From Bernardetia sp. ABR2-2B (GTDB lineage: Bacteria; Bacteroidota; Bacteroidia; Cytophagales; Bernardetiaceae): a stretch of DNA of 64,000 bases. Of the stretch, positions 1-9,111 are shown in pieces. Each line of letters starts with the position of its first letter. Positions within the stretch are counted from its first letter, which is position 1. Position numbers and translations under genes: made by a program. The notes below the pieces were generated by a model. The model made no database searches, was not told the DNA's origin, and saw only the letters and a program-made list of their open reading frames with translations. The stretch is from positions 2,593,293 to 2,657,292 of the forward strand of contig NZ_CP147020.1 of the NCBI RefSeq assembly GCF_037126435.1, given 5' to 3'.

Positions 1-1032
1 ATAATTATCATCTACAAAACCTGCTCTAGTCAAAAGCAATTCGTCATAATAAGAAGTAAAACCCTCAAAAATCCAGAGCAAATTAGTGTGTTGTTCTTGT
101 GTATAATCATAATTGGTAAGCGCAAAAGGACGCAAACGCTTTACATTCCAAAGATGAAAATATTCGTGAGCTACCAAACCCAAAAAGCCTAAATAACCAC
201 GCTGAGTTCCATACGACATTCTATCGACAACCAAACTAGTAGAGTTGAGGTGTTCTAATCCACCACCACCACGAGCTGAATTATGAACAAGAAATTTATA
301 ATCTTCTGCTGGATTTTCGCCCCATACTTTTGTTGCAGCTTCTACTACTTTAGCCATATCTTTTGTGATTTTGGCTTCATCATAGTTTCCTTTTCCATAC
401 ATCACAACTGAATGTTTTACACCTGCTGCTTCAAACTCTAAGATTTCTTGATTACCAATTTCGATAGGAGAATCTGCCAAAATATCATAATTTGGAATTT
501 CAAAAATATTTTCTTTTCCATCCTTATTTTTTAACGATGTAGAAATTGTTTTCCAATCATTTGGCTTTTCGATTTCTAAGGTTGCCTGTTCATTTTTCAT
601 TCCATCTACATACATAAAAATACTTGTAGGAATAAGTGCAGCGTGAGAAGCATCAATAAAACTTGTTCTTACAGAATGCTCAAAACCATAGACATCATAC
701 ATAATTTTGACACTTGATTTGCCGTTAGTTTTAACTCTCCATACATTTTTTGAGATTTTCTCAATATCAGAATCAGATTTTACGCTCTCTAAACCTTTAG
801 CAAATTCACGAATGAGGTACGACCCTGGAGCCCAAACAGGCATTACAAAATCGATACTTTCTTTGTCTTTAATTTCATTTACCTCAATTGTAACACTCGT
901 ATAATGTGTTTGAGGAGCAGGAAACTCTATTTTATAATTTATTTTTTGAGAAAAACTTGAAAATGAAATACTTGTAAAAAGTAATACTAGGAGAAATACT
1001 GATAAAACAGTTTTAAAATTTCGGAATAACAT
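1..1032 (-). CDS. M61 family metallopeptidase (glycyl aminopeptidase type), C-terminus cut by window edge
   Basis: Reading leftward from an ATG at 1032, the frame stays open to the window edge (344 codons), so the C-terminus is missing. A signal peptide covers about residues 1-30 (hydrophobic run LSVFLLVLLFTSISF). The early motif WAPGSYLIREFAK and the zinc site HEYFH at residues 289-293 (nt 154-168), followed by WIFEGFTSYYDE with the third-ligand Glu, are hallmarks of M61 peptidases. Members are exported zinc aminopeptidases with N-terminal beta domains and often a C-terminal PDZ domain, which would lie outside the window. It is probably periplasmic or surface-exposed. Family assignment is strong; substrate is unknown. 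Confidence 0.93.
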   Translation of the reverse strand, partial: MLFRNFKTVLSVFLLVLLFTSISFSSFSQKINYKIEFPAPQTHYTSVTIEVNEIKDKESIDFVMPVWAPGSYLIREFAKGLESVKSDSDIEKISKNVWRVKTNGKSSVKIMYDVYGFEHSVRTSFIDASHAALIPTSIFMYVDGMKNEQATLEIEKPNDWKTISTSLKNKDGKENIFEIPNYDILADSPIEIGNQEILEFEAAGVKHSVVMYGKGNYDEAKITKDMAKVVEAATKVWGENPAEDYKFLVHNSARGGGGLEHLNSTSLVVDRMSYGTQRGYLGFLGLVAHEYFHLWNVKRLRPFALTNYDYTQEQHTNLLWIFEGFTSYYDELLLTRAGFVDDNY

Positions 1033-1276
1033 ATTGATTAGGTTAGTTTCGAAACCCTAAAGAGCTTCCTTTAGAGTTTAAATAATTGAAAACGATAGAA
1101 CAAGTAGGCAAGTTAAGTGTTTTTTTTTATTCTATATTTTTAAAAAAATCAAAAATTCCCATTTTTGAAATTAAAAAAATAGGTCAAAGAGAGTGTAAAG
1201 TCACACATTTTATTTTTGTGCGTTCGTTCTAAGTAACTACAAACAGGTTCTTCTTCAACAATTTCATTTGTTATTC
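1033..1276. other. intergenic, no gene seen
   Basis: About 240 bases between two leftward genes. It is strongly AT-rich with A/T tracts. I see no convincing small ORF, tRNA or strong hairpin. It presumably holds the promoter of the M61 peptidase gene. Confidence 0.4.
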
Positions 1277-1882
1277 TTAATATCTATCAATATCATATAT
1301 TTTATTAGTTTCATACATTTGTTGTATATCTTTTTTAGACATCATATATAGCGATTCTGCATAATTTGGATCTATGTCTATATCACTAATACCTGATGCT
1401 TTGTTTGTTTCATATTCATTCTGAACTACTAGAATACTGTCTTTTGATACTTCGATTACTTTGAAAGTGCTATACATTCCTACTTCAGTAGTGTATTTAT
1501 AAACATCATTTTTTTGAGGAGTTTTTAAATAAGATTTAAAGTTTTGTTCGCTTTGGTAATCTGAATAAGCTATACCACCAATTAGAAGAGCAATAAGAAG
1601 TAAGCCTATAAATTGCCATGCTGGAGTAGTAGTTTCTTTTTTTAGTTCTTGCGATTTAGTTTTAAGCTGCTCAGGTACATTCTTTTTATCCAAAACCTCT
1701 TGGCAATTTTGGCATTGCATAGCGACTGTTTTTCCAAAAGGAAATAAAGGAATCCAAAAAATATGAGCGTGTCTAGAATATGCACTCATAATAACAGAAT
1801 CTTCTGATTTGCAAATAGGACAAACAATTCCTTTTGGTTGTTCTGTTTTTAGATGTTTTGAGCCTGTTCCGTAAATTAGCAT
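1277..1882 (-). CDS. zinc-ribbon membrane-anchored protein, unknown function
   Basis: I place the start at the ATG at 1882 (protein begins MLIYGTGSKHLKTEQ). An upstream ATG at 1930 would add 16 residues, but short zinc-ribbon proteins of this type usually begin close to a phrase like this one. Two CxxC pairs, CPIC and CQNC, about 36 residues apart form a zinc ribbon near the N-terminus. It is followed by a charged linker and a single membrane span (FIGLLLIALLIGGIAY). The C-terminal 80 residues (YKYTTEVGMYSTFKVIEVS...) look like a small soluble beta domain. Function is unknown; the zinc-ribbon call is sound. It is separated from its upstream neighbour by a terminator. Confidence 0.75.
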   Translation of the reverse strand: MLIYGTGSKHLKTEQPKGIVCPICKSEDSVIMSAYSRHAHIFWIPLFPFGKTVAMQCQNCQEVLDKKNVPEQLKTKSQELKKETTTPAWQFIGLLLIALLIGGIAYSDYQSEQNFKSYLKTPQKNDVYKYTTEVGMYSTFKVIEVSKDSILVVQNEYETNKASGISDIDIDPNYAESLYMMSKKDIQQMYETNKIYDIDRY

Positions 1883-1977
1883 AAGAAATAAGTAAGTTTG
1901 AAGTAAATTATAATCAGACAAAGCTAACAAGAACTTGAATTAAAATAGTTCATTTCATATAAAGTAATTTCAAAATG

Positions 1978-2022
1978 AAAAACTCCTCTATTTTCAAACA
2001 ATGAAAACAAAGGAGTTTTTTA
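1978..2022. terminator. bidirectional Rho-independent terminator
   Basis: A perfect 10-bp stem AAAAACTCCT / AGGAGTTTTT (1978-1987 with 2011-2020), extended by an inner TTTTCA/TGAAAA pairing and flanked by T runs. It lies after the leftward gene at 2128-2484. Confidence 0.75.
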
Positions 2023-2127
2023 ATACTCAAAGTTATTAAAAAGCTTTTCTTTTTCGATTTTCCTTATTTTTAGATACTTTTTTATTTCTCTATTCAAAAA
2101 GCCTCCTTGGGCAGTAAAAATACGTAG

Positions 2128-2484
2128 TCAAAACGTTTTGACAGGATTATAAATAGATTTTCCATAAAGAGAAGAAGGATAAAATATAGCTGTCTTATTT
2201 TCAAAATAATTCCAGTTTACTCTATCAAAATGATAATTTTTATCTAACCAATTCTTTACTATTTCATAATTTCTAATACCAAATAGATTGAAACAATTCT
2301 TATTTCCAAAGACATCTAAAAAAGTTACAATGTCTATTGCTTCTCCTGTTTTTTCATCAATATAAAATGCTACTATTTCTATTTCAGAAATATACATTTT
2401 CCAATATATTTCCTCCCTGCCAATAAGGCAAATAGAATCTTCATTGATTTGCAAATACTCATAGTATTCTCTTACCGTTTCCAC
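2128..2484 (-). CDS. hypothetical protein, 118 aa
   Basis: The reading frame starts at a GTG (2484); the only internal ATG is well inside (KMYIS). I do not recognise the family. The protein is soluble, aromatic-rich and acidic, with no signal peptide or membrane span. It contains a phrase (SEIEIVAFYIDEKTGEAID) resembling a small alpha/beta fold and a Trp/Tyr-rich C-terminal half. It stands alone between a terminator and the end of the MoxR gene. Codon use looks like that of its neighbours, so it is probably real. Confidence 0.6.
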   Translation of the reverse strand: METVREYYEYLQINEDSICLIGREEIYWKMYISEIEIVAFYIDEKTGEAIDIVTFLDVFGNKNCFNLFGIRNYEIVKNWLDKNYHFDRVNWNYFENKTAIFYPSSLYGKSIYNPVKTF

Positions 2485-2578
2485 AAACTATTATTTTAAG
2501 ATAAATAGACAAAATGGATAATTTCTTATGTTATGATTAAGAAATTATCCATTTTCAACTTTTCACTCTCAATTATCT

Positions 2579-3556
2579 CTACACTTTATTAATAGCTACT
2601 TTCTGCAAAATTCCATCAATGATATTTCGTGTTGTGATTCCTTCTGCTTCTGCTTCAAAATTAAGGATAATACGGTGTCCGAAAATATCATAAATTACTT
2701 CTTTAATATCTTCTGGAATTACATAATCTCTTCCCTCCATAAATGCCATTGCCTTTGCAGCACGATTGAGCGCAATACCAGCACGAGGTGAAACGCCAAA
2801 CTGAACATATTTTGCTTCTTCTTTTAAGCCATAATCTTTAGGAAAACGACTTGCAAAAATAAGCTCTACTACATACTCTTCAAGCTGTTCATTCATTTTT
2901 ACTTGATTGATGGCTTCACGAATTGCAAAAACTTCATCACTAGAAAGGACTGGATTTACGTCTTCTTTATAATTCGTATTTGCCATACGACGCATAATTT
3001 CTAATTCCGATTTTTTATCTGGATAGGTAATAAAAACTTTCATCATAAAACGATCGACTTGTGCTTCTGGAAGTGGATATGTTCCCTCTTGATCGACTGG
3101 ATTTTGTGTTGCCAATACCAAAAATGGCTTATCCAACTTAAAAGTAGTTTCTCCAATCGTAACTTGACGCTCTTGCATCGCCTCCAAAAGTGCAGCCTGT
3201 ACCTTGGCAGGAGAACGGTTGATTTCATCAGCAAGAATGATATTTGAAAAAATAGGTCCTTTCTTTACCTCAAATTCCCCCTTTGTTTGGTTATAAATCA
3301 TTGTTCCGATAAGGTCAGCAGGAAGAAGGTCTGGCGTAAACTGAATACGTTGGAAGCCTAAATCTAATACTTTTGCAAGTGTATTGACTGTCAAAGTTTT
3401 GGCAAGACCAGGGACACCTTCTAAAAGTACGTGTCCTTGTGTAAAAAGTCCAATCAAAAGACGATTGACCATATAACGCTGTCCAACGACAACTTTTCCC
3501 ATTTCTGTATAAACCTGTTCTATTTTAGCCCTAAGTTCTTGATTATCAGCAGTCAT
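2579..3556 (-). CDS. MoxR family AAA+ ATPase
   Basis: This is a 325-residue AAA+ ATPase. Walker A is GVPGLAKT (residues 47-54), Walker B is IILADE (106-111), and the MoxR-typical stretch EINRSPAKVQAALLEAMQE follows. The conserved VDRFMMK and SPRAGIAL motifs are also present. MoxR ATPases act as chaperone-like remodelers, usually with VWA-domain and DUF58 partners encoded next door. No such partner lies in this window, since the downstream gene is a small unknown. The start at ATG 3556 gives the normal family length. Cytoplasmic; the specific client is unknown. Confidence 0.95.
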   Translation of the reverse strand: MTADNQELRAKIEQVYTEMGKVVVGQRYMVNRLLIGLFTQGHVLLEGVPGLAKTLTVNTLAKVLDLGFQRIQFTPDLLPADLIGTMIYNQTKGEFEVKKGPIFSNIILADEINRSPAKVQAALLEAMQERQVTIGETTFKLDKPFLVLATQNPVDQEGTYPLPEAQVDRFMMKVFITYPDKKSELEIMRRMANTNYKEDVNPVLSSDEVFAIREAINQVKMNEQLEEYVVELIFASRFPKDYGLKEEAKYVQFGVSPRAGIALNRAAKAMAFMEGRDYVIPEDIKEVIYDIFGHRIILNFEAEAEGITTRNIIDGILQKVAINKV

Positions 3557-3614
3557 ATTATTTGAGTAGTGAACAGTTACAACTGTTCTTTTTTAAATTC
3601 CTATATTTTTTACT

Positions 3615-3640
3615 CTGACAACTTGGAAGTTATCAGCTAC
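3615..3640. repeat. intergenic palindrome, family A
   Basis: CTGACAACTTGGAAGTTATCAG is a near-perfect palindrome followed by CTAC. It matches the reverse complement of the copy at 12182-12207, with base changes that keep the stem paired (AACTT/AAGTT here, AGTTT/AAACT there). It sits in the divergent region between moxR and mazG. Confidence 0.6.
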
Positions 3641-3855
3641 ATGTACAAAGATTTGTTTAAAAATTGTATTTTGCAAATCCTAATCATTTCTTTCTGTTTT
3701 CTTTTAGTTTCTTTTCAGAAAGATAACTAATAATTAGCTATCTTTTGTCAATCCATTTTTTTTTAAGAAATTTGCATAAATAAATTTAGAAGTTAGATTT
3801 TAGAAATTAGAATTTAACATCTTAATACAATACAACTTACTTTCCAATCTCTCTC

Positions 3856-4737
3856 TTGCAAAAAAATACTTCTCAATCTCTTCTTGAAAGGGTAAAAGAA
3901 ACCCAAACCGAACCTACAAAGGCTTTTCAACGATTGCTTTTTGTAATGGACGACCTACGTCAGAACTGTCCTTGGGACAAAAAACAGACCTTAGAATCAC
4001 TTCGTTACCTTACGATTGAAGAAGTATATGAACTTTCTGATGCTATTCTTTCTCAAAAAGACCAAAAGGATAAATCTGAAATAAAAAAAGAATTAGGAGA
4101 TTTGATGTTGCATTTGGTTTTTTATTCCAAAATTGCTTCTGAAACTGATGATTTTGATATTACTGATGTTTTGAATTCTGTTTGTGAAAAACTTATTCAT
4201 CGTCATCCTCATATTTATAGTGATGTAATTGCAGAAACCGAAAAGGAAGTAAAGCTAAATTGGGAAAGAATTAAATTACAAGAAAAAAGTAATTCTGATA
4301 ATTCAAATTCTGACCAAAAAACAAAAAGTCTTTTTGAGGGTGTTCCCAAATCTATGCCTGCACTTGTAAAAGCAATCCGAATTCAAGAAAAAGCTCGTGG
4401 AGTGGGTTTTGACTGGGATAAGGCAAGTGATGTTTGGGAAAAAGTAAAAGAAGAAGAACAAGAACTCTTTGAACATATTGATACTTCAAATGACGAAGTT
4501 CATAAAGTAACTAATCAAGAAGAAGCCGAACAAGAATTTGGAGATTTACTTTTTTCGATGATTAATTATGCTCGTTTTTTGGGTATAAACCCTGAAAATG
4601 CACTTGAAAAAACAAATCGCAAATTTATCAGTCGCTTTGAGTTTTTGGAAACAGAAGCATACAAAGACGGAAAAAAACTAGAAAAAATGACCTTGGCCGA
4701 AATGGAAAGTTATTGGCAAAAGGCAAAAAAAATATAA
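3856..4737 (+). CDS. mazG: nucleoside triphosphate pyrophosphohydrolase MazG
   Basis: MazG hydrolyses (d)NTPs to NMP and pyrophosphate, a house-cleaning role. The protein has the usual two-domain layout. Domain 1 has FQRLLFVMDDLRQNCPWDKK, then EEVYE at residues 55-59 and ELGDLMLH at 79-86. Domain 2 has KVKEEEQEL around 196-204 and EFGDLLFS around 227-234, giving the EExxE...ExxD metal-binding pattern in each. No ATG lies between the preceding in-frame stop (3823) and the conserved domain start. The TTG at 3856 is therefore the likely start; the next ATG (3946) would remove conserved residues. A strong terminator follows. Confidence 0.93.
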   Translation: MQKNTSQSLLERVKETQTEPTKAFQRLLFVMDDLRQNCPWDKKQTLESLRYLTIEEVYELSDAILSQKDQKDKSEIKKELGDLMLHLVFYSKIASETDDFDITDVLNSVCEKLIHRHPHIYSDVIAETEKEVKLNWERIKLQEKSNSDNSNSDQKTKSLFEGVPKSMPALVKAIRIQEKARGVGFDWDKASDVWEKVKEEEQELFEHIDTSNDEVHKVTNQEEAEQEFGDLLFSMINYARFLGINPENALEKTNRKFISRFEFLETEAYKDGKKLEKMTLAEMESYWQKAKKI

Positions 4738-4756
4738 CCAATAAAATAATAATTCA

Positions 4757-4789
4757 AAACCCTAAGGGTCTTGAAGCCCCTTAGGGTTT
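4757..4789 (+). terminator. Rho-independent terminator after mazG
   Basis: A perfect 12-bp stem AAACCCTAAGGG / CCCTTAGGGTTT (4757-4768 with 4778-4789). It lies between mazG and lpxD. Confidence 0.7.
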
Positions 4790-4819
4790 ACTGGAAAATA
4801 GGGAAATAATACATAACAC

Positions 4820-5848
4820 ATGGAACTAACTACACAAGCTATTGCCAATTTGGTAGGTGGAAAAGTGGAAGGAGATGAGAAGGCAAAAATCAATACGGTT
4901 GCCAAAATACAAGAAGGTACAGTAGGTGCGATTGCTTTTTTGGCTAATCCAAAATACGAAAATTTCATTTATGAAACACAAGCAACGGCTGTTTTGGTAA
5001 GTGAAACCTTCGAAGCCAAAGAAACAATTTCTACTACACTTATTCGTGTTCCTGATGCTTATACAGCTTTTGGAAAACTACTTGCAGCTTATCAACAAAT
5101 GACACAGATGAAAAAAGTAGGCATCGAAAAACCTTCTTTTCAATCTAGCACAAGTGATTTGGGCGAAGATGTGTATTTGGGAGCATTTAGTTATGTAGGT
5201 GAAAACACGAAGATAGGAAATAACGTAAAGGTTTACCCCAACTCATACATTGGAGATAATTGTAAGATAGATGATGATACAATTATTTATGCAGGAGTAA
5301 AAATCTATTCTAATACTCAAATCGGTAAAAACTGTGTCATTCATTCAGGAGCAGTTTTGGGAAGTGATGGTTTTGGTTTTGCACCTCAAAAAGATGGTTC
5401 TTATGAGCCTATTCCTCAAATCGGAAATGTAATTTTAGAAGATAATGTCAGTATTGGTGCAAATGCTGCCATTGATTGTGCTACAATGGGCTCTACGCTC
5501 ATCAAAAAAGGTGTAAAGATTGATAATTTGGTTCAGATTGCTCATAATGTTCAGATAGGACAAAATACTGTCATTGCTGCACAAAGTGGCGTTTCTGGTT
5601 CTTCTGAATTAGGAAAAAACTGTATTTTGGCTGGACAAGTAGGAGTAGTCGGGCATATAAAAATAGCCGATAGAGTAACCGTAGCAGCACAAAGTGGTGT
5701 TTCGAAAAGTTATAATAAAGAAGGAGGAAATCTTTTGGGTTCTCCTGCCAACGAACACCAACAACAAATCAAAAACTTTGTAGTAATGAAAAACTTATCT
5801 TCTCTAAAGAAAAAAGTAGATGATTTGGATAGGAAAGTGAATGGATAA
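4820..5848 (+). CDS. lpxD: UDP-3-O-(3-hydroxyacyl)glucosamine N-acyltransferase LpxD
   Basis: LpxD adds the second 3-hydroxyacyl chain during lipid A synthesis in the cytoplasm. The 342-residue length matches the family. The N-terminal uridine-binding domain (residues 1-100) is followed by a left-handed beta-helix of hexapeptide repeats (for example IGNNVKVYPNSYIGDNCKI). The catalytic His is H242 in IAHNVQIGQ, corresponding to the His of E. coli LpxD. The C-terminal helix (residues 310-342) is charged and predicted coiled. It starts at the ATG at 4820, just after the terminator of mazG. It belongs functionally with lpxC-fabZ at 7548. Confidence 0.96.
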   Translation: MELTTQAIANLVGGKVEGDEKAKINTVAKIQEGTVGAIAFLANPKYENFIYETQATAVLVSETFEAKETISTTLIRVPDAYTAFGKLLAAYQQMTQMKKVGIEKPSFQSSTSDLGEDVYLGAFSYVGENTKIGNNVKVYPNSYIGDNCKIDDDTIIYAGVKIYSNTQIGKNCVIHSGAVLGSDGFGFAPQKDGSYEPIPQIGNVILEDNVSIGANAAIDCATMGSTLIKKGVKIDNLVQIAHNVQIGQNTVIAAQSGVSGSSELGKNCILAGQVGVVGHIKIADRVTVAAQSGVSKSYNKEGGNLLGSPANEHQQQIKNFVVMKNLSSLKKKVDDLDRKVNG

Positions 5849-5859
5849 TTGTGAATGAA

Positions 5860-6201
5860 ATGAATTTAGCAGAATTAGTTTATTTGGGTAATTTTGAAGA
5901 AGCAAGTAAGATTACTCTTAAAATATCCCCTCAACAAATTTATGAGTCATTAAGAGAGAAAGCTCATGAAGAAATTGATATAGTTTTTTATGGTTTTTTC
6001 GTCCACTTACTCCTTCATAGACCGAAAAAAGATTTGGCTGAATTACACCATAATGTAAGCCTATTGCTTTTTCTAGACTTACGAAGTATTAATGGTGCAT
6101 ATGATTTAGCTGAATACCATATAAAGGAAGCTATTAAATATGACCCAGAAGATGAAGACTATCATAGATATTTGGAACATTTAAAAAGTATTCCTCGTTA
6201 A
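5860..6201 (+). CDS. hypothetical protein with a TPR-like C-terminus
   Basis: It begins 11 bases after lpxD, so it is probably cotranscribed. I chose the ATG at 5860; a GTG at 5851 would add three residues. The 113-residue protein is all-helical. Its last 40 residues (DLAEYHIKEAIKYDPEDEDYHRYLEHL) have the spacing of a TPR helix pair. There is no signal peptide. I do not recognise a specific family; a small protein-protein interaction role is the most that can be inferred. Confidence 0.6.
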   Translation: MNLAELVYLGNFEEASKITLKISPQQIYESLREKAHEEIDIVFYGFFVHLLLHRPKKDLAELHHNVSLLLFLDLRSINGAYDLAEYHIKEAIKYDPEDEDYHRYLEHLKSIPR

Positions 6202-6659
6202 TACCTCCGTTCAGCTTGGAATTGAATAAAATTGTTAAGCGTAGCCCCTCCAAGTCGATTTGATTCTGTGGTGGCAACGTTGTAAAATTTAAGTGAAAAA
6301 TATAATTTTTGCAATTTAAAATTGCCTTTTTTACGTTGATAAAATCACGTTGTAGGAAGTCTGCAACTACGATTTATCAGCTTGACAAATCTTAGATTTG
6401 CAGGTCAAGTAGGTATTTTGTATTTAATTTTCACAAAATTACTTGAAAATATAAGTCTAAGACTTTCCAACTGATAGGGGTAATTTTTTCATAAATTTAA
6501 TATTCTTATTCAAGAATGATAGGTTTTATTTAGAAACAGAAAATCTCTTCGTTTAGTATATTCAATAGACTGGAATCAACATTTTCAGAAAAGAGAGAAT
6601 AATTTATACGGGTTTACGTTCTTCTTCAAAAAACGTAAAATTCTAAACTAAGATAAGCC
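6202..6659. other. 458-base intergenic region with hairpin repeats
   Basis: There is no credible ORF. The middle (about 6337-6480) carries a compound hairpin element also found near 60.96-61.09 kb (see repeat entry). The last 60 bases before 6660 should hold the promoter of the thioredoxin gene. Confidence 0.5.
6337..6480. repeat. compound hairpin element, copy 1
   Basis: Two consecutive hairpins, one around GATAAAATC...CTACGATTTATC and one around CTTGACAAATCTTAGATTTG, are followed by an ATAAGTCTAAGACTT palindrome and CTGATAGG. The order and much of the sequence recur at 60957-61093. Confidence 0.55.
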
Positions 6660-7352
6660 ATGAAACTCTCAACAACAACTTTTCTAACGACTGGATTGAT
6701 ACTAATTTCTTTTACCCTCTTTGCTCAAAATAAAAAAACAACATACTATGATAGCCTAGAAAACATTACGACATGGGAAGCCTACTATGGGCAAGTATTT
6801 GAAGGGCGTTACACTCCAAGCTACGACAAACAAAAAAATGAAGGTCGTCTTATCAGAACTTCAGAAGAAGAATATCAAGAACAACTAAAGATAACCAAAG
6901 AAGGTATCACCACTACTAAAAGAGTAGGAGAAATTTGCCCAGATTTTGAAGTAGAAGATATAGAAGGAAATAGATATAGTAAAGAAGAGCTTAAAGGCAA
7001 AATAATTGTACTCAATTTTTGGTTTATTGGCTGTGCTTCTTGTGAGATGGAACTCTCTGCCCTTAATAAATTAAGAAGCCTTTATTCAGATAACCCAGAT
7101 GTTATATTTCTTTCATTTGCTAAAAATGACAAAGAAAAGTTAAAAGATTTTTTGCCTTCTCATCCTATAAACTATCAAGTTATTCCAACAGAAAAAAAAT
7201 ACATAAAAAAGAATTTTGTATTAAACGCCTTCCCTACACATATTATAGTAGATGAAAAAGGAGTTATTTCTTACTGCGCTGTGGGTACAGGTATTGGCAT
7301 TTTAGATATTTTGAAGTCAGAGATTGAATCTATACAAAACCGAAATCAGTAA
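6660..7352 (+). CDS. secreted TlpA-like thioredoxin-fold protein
   Basis: A clear signal peptide (MKLSTTTFLTTGLILISFTLFAQ) directs it to the periplasm. A thioredoxin-like domain spans residues 88-225, beginning GEICPDFEVEDIEG, with a redox motif C125-A-S-C128 in LNFWFIGCASCEM. The conserved cis-Pro region is NAFPTHIIVDEKG. TlpA/ResA-type proteins reduce periplasmic disulfides, for example in cytochrome maturation. The CASC active site differs from the common CPPC/CGPC and may shift the redox potential (inference). It stands alone, so the partner is unknown. Confidence 0.88.
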   Translation: MKLSTTTFLTTGLILISFTLFAQNKKTTYYDSLENITTWEAYYGQVFEGRYTPSYDKQKNEGRLIRTSEEEYQEQLKITKEGITTTKRVGEICPDFEVEDIEGNRYSKEELKGKIIVLNFWFIGCASCEMELSALNKLRSLYSDNPDVIFLSFAKNDKEKLKDFLPSHPINYQVIPTEKKYIKKNFVLNAFPTHIIVDEKGVISYCAVGTGIGILDILKSEIESIQNRNQ

Positions 7353-7438
7353 CGAGTAGTTTCAGAGTAAAATGTAGTATATATCAACAATTTGTAATTT
7401 ACCATTCGCATTACTAACCATTATTCAAAAGAAGTTTT

Positions 7439-7446
7439 TACCTTTG
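7439..7446 (+). promoter_or_regulatory. possible -7 element (TAnnTTTG) for lpxC-fabZ
   Basis: TACCTTTG matches the Bacteroidota -7 consensus. I see no good TTTG at the expected 19-21 base spacing upstream, and the leader to the ATG at 7548 would be about 95 bases, so this is weak. Confidence 0.25.
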
Positions 7447-7547
7447 TAAAACTAATAAACTAAGCCTCTTCGTTATTTCTCTCAAAAACTGATAATAAAG
7501 TCATACTAGGCTCAATAACTTGTCTTTAAAACTGTATCATACAAAAT

Positions 7548-8939
7548 ATGAAAACCAATCAACACACCATAAAAAAATCTGTAACTGTTTCTGGAATCGG
7601 TCTGCACACAGGCGTAAAATCTACCATGACTTTTCTACCAGCCAAACCAAACCATGGAATAAAGTTTTGTAGAATTGATATAGAAGGAAGACCTGTCGTA
7701 GATGCAGATGTAGATTTTGTAGTTGATGTATCAAGAGGAACAACCATCGAGAAGGGAGAAGCACGAGTAAATACAGTAGAACATACATTGGCTGCTCTCG
7801 TCGGCTTAGAAATCGATAATGTTATGATTGAATTAGACGGTCCCGAACCTCCAATTATGGACGGAAGTTCTATCGATTTTATCAATCATCTGAAAGAAGC
7901 AGGTTTGGAAGAACAAAACGTACCTCGTAATTTCTTCGAAATTGATACAAGTATTCATTATACAGATGCTGATAACAATATAGAAATTGCTGCTTTGCCA
8001 TTAGATAATTATCGCCTTACGGTAATGGTAGATTATAATTCGCCTGTTTTGGGAAGCCAGTATGCAGCCTTGAATGATATTTCAGAGTTTGAAAAAGAAG
8101 TGGCTAGTTGTCGTACTTTTTGCTTTTTGCACGAACTAGAAACGCTTTATAATAATAACCTTATTCAAGGTGGCGATTTTGATAATGCTATCGTGATTGT
8201 AGATAGAGTTTTATCAGATGAAGAGATGGCAAGATTAGCCAAAATGTTTAATAAAGATAAGATAGAAGTTAAGAAAGAAGGAACACTAAACAACGTAGAA
8301 CTTCGCTACAAAAACGAACCTGCAAGACATAAACTTTTAGATTTAGTTGGAGATTTGGCTCTTGTTGGTCGTCCTATAAAGGCACAAATTTTGGCTGCAA
8401 GACCAGGACATGCTGCAAATGTTGCTTTTGCTAAGAAAATCAAGAAAAGAATACAAAAAGCATCAGGCGTTCAGATTCCGAAGTATGACCCAAAGATGCC
8501 ACCTGTTTTAGACATCAATCAGATTTCGAAAGTGCTTCCACATCGCTATCCATTTTTGCTTATCGATAAAGTTATTTACTTAGATGAAAATTCTGTTGTA
8601 GGAGTAAAAAATGTAACGATGAATGAGCCTTTTTTTCAAGGACACTTTCCAGAAAACCCAGTAATGCCAGGAGTTTTGCAAGTAGAAGCAATGGCACAAA
8701 CAGGAGGAATCTTAGTTTTGAATACCGTTGATGACCCAAATAATTATTGGTCGTATTTTATTGGTATTGATAATTGTCGTTTCCGTCAGAAGGTTTTACC
8801 AGGAGATACTGTTGTCTTTAAGTGTGAGCTAGTTGCACCTATCCGTAGAGGAATTGCCAAAATGAAAGGACAAGCCTACGTAGCAGGAAAGTTAGTTTGT
8901 GAGGCTGTCCTTACGGCTGGTATTGTAAAAAAAGATTAA
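7548..8939 (+). CDS. lpxC-fabZ: bifunctional LpxC deacetylase / FabZ dehydratase
   Basis: This fusion is characteristic of Bacteroidota. Residues 1 to about 310 are LpxC, the zinc-dependent UDP-3-O-acyl-GlcNAc deacetylase that commits to lipid A synthesis. They include the zinc-ligand motif EHTLAAL (H79) and HKLLDLVGDLAL. Residues from about 320 are FabZ, the 3-hydroxyacyl-ACP dehydratase. They show HRYPFLLIDKV, the catalytic His in FFQGHFP, and the Glu in MPGVLQVEAMAQ. The 463-residue length fits both domains. lpxD lies 1.7 kb upstream on the same strand but with intervening genes, so it is not one tight operon. A terminator follows directly. Confidence 0.97.
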   Translation: MKTNQHTIKKSVTVSGIGLHTGVKSTMTFLPAKPNHGIKFCRIDIEGRPVVDADVDFVVDVSRGTTIEKGEARVNTVEHTLAALVGLEIDNVMIELDGPEPPIMDGSSIDFINHLKEAGLEEQNVPRNFFEIDTSIHYTDADNNIEIAALPLDNYRLTVMVDYNSPVLGSQYAALNDISEFEKEVASCRTFCFLHELETLYNNNLIQGGDFDNAIVIVDRVLSDEEMARLAKMFNKDKIEVKKEGTLNNVELRYKNEPARHKLLDLVGDLALVGRPIKAQILAARPGHAANVAFAKKIKKRIQKASGVQIPKYDPKMPPVLDINQISKVLPHRYPFLLIDKVIYLDENSVVGVKNVTMNEPFFQGHFPENPVMPGVLQVEAMAQTGGILVLNTVDDPNNYWSYFIGIDNCRFRQKVLPGDTVVFKCELVAPIRRGIAKMKGQAYVAGKLVCEAVLTAGIVKKD

Positions 8940-8967
8940 TCTTAAAAAGATTTTTATTGAAAAATTG

Positions 8968-9003
8968 AAACGCATTTGCTTTTTTTGGTAAATGCGTTTT
9001 TTA
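8968..9003 (+). terminator. terminator after lpxC-fabZ
   Basis: Stem AAACGCATTT / AAATGCGTTT (8968-8977 with 8990-8999) followed by a T run. Confidence 0.75.
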
Positions 9004-9111
9004 TAAAATCAAGTGAAATAAGACGAAGCATATTTTTATAAGACAATACAATTTATTATTTGCTTATAAAAAGAGTAAAATTACTTGTTAATCGTTTCTA
9101 TGAAATATAAA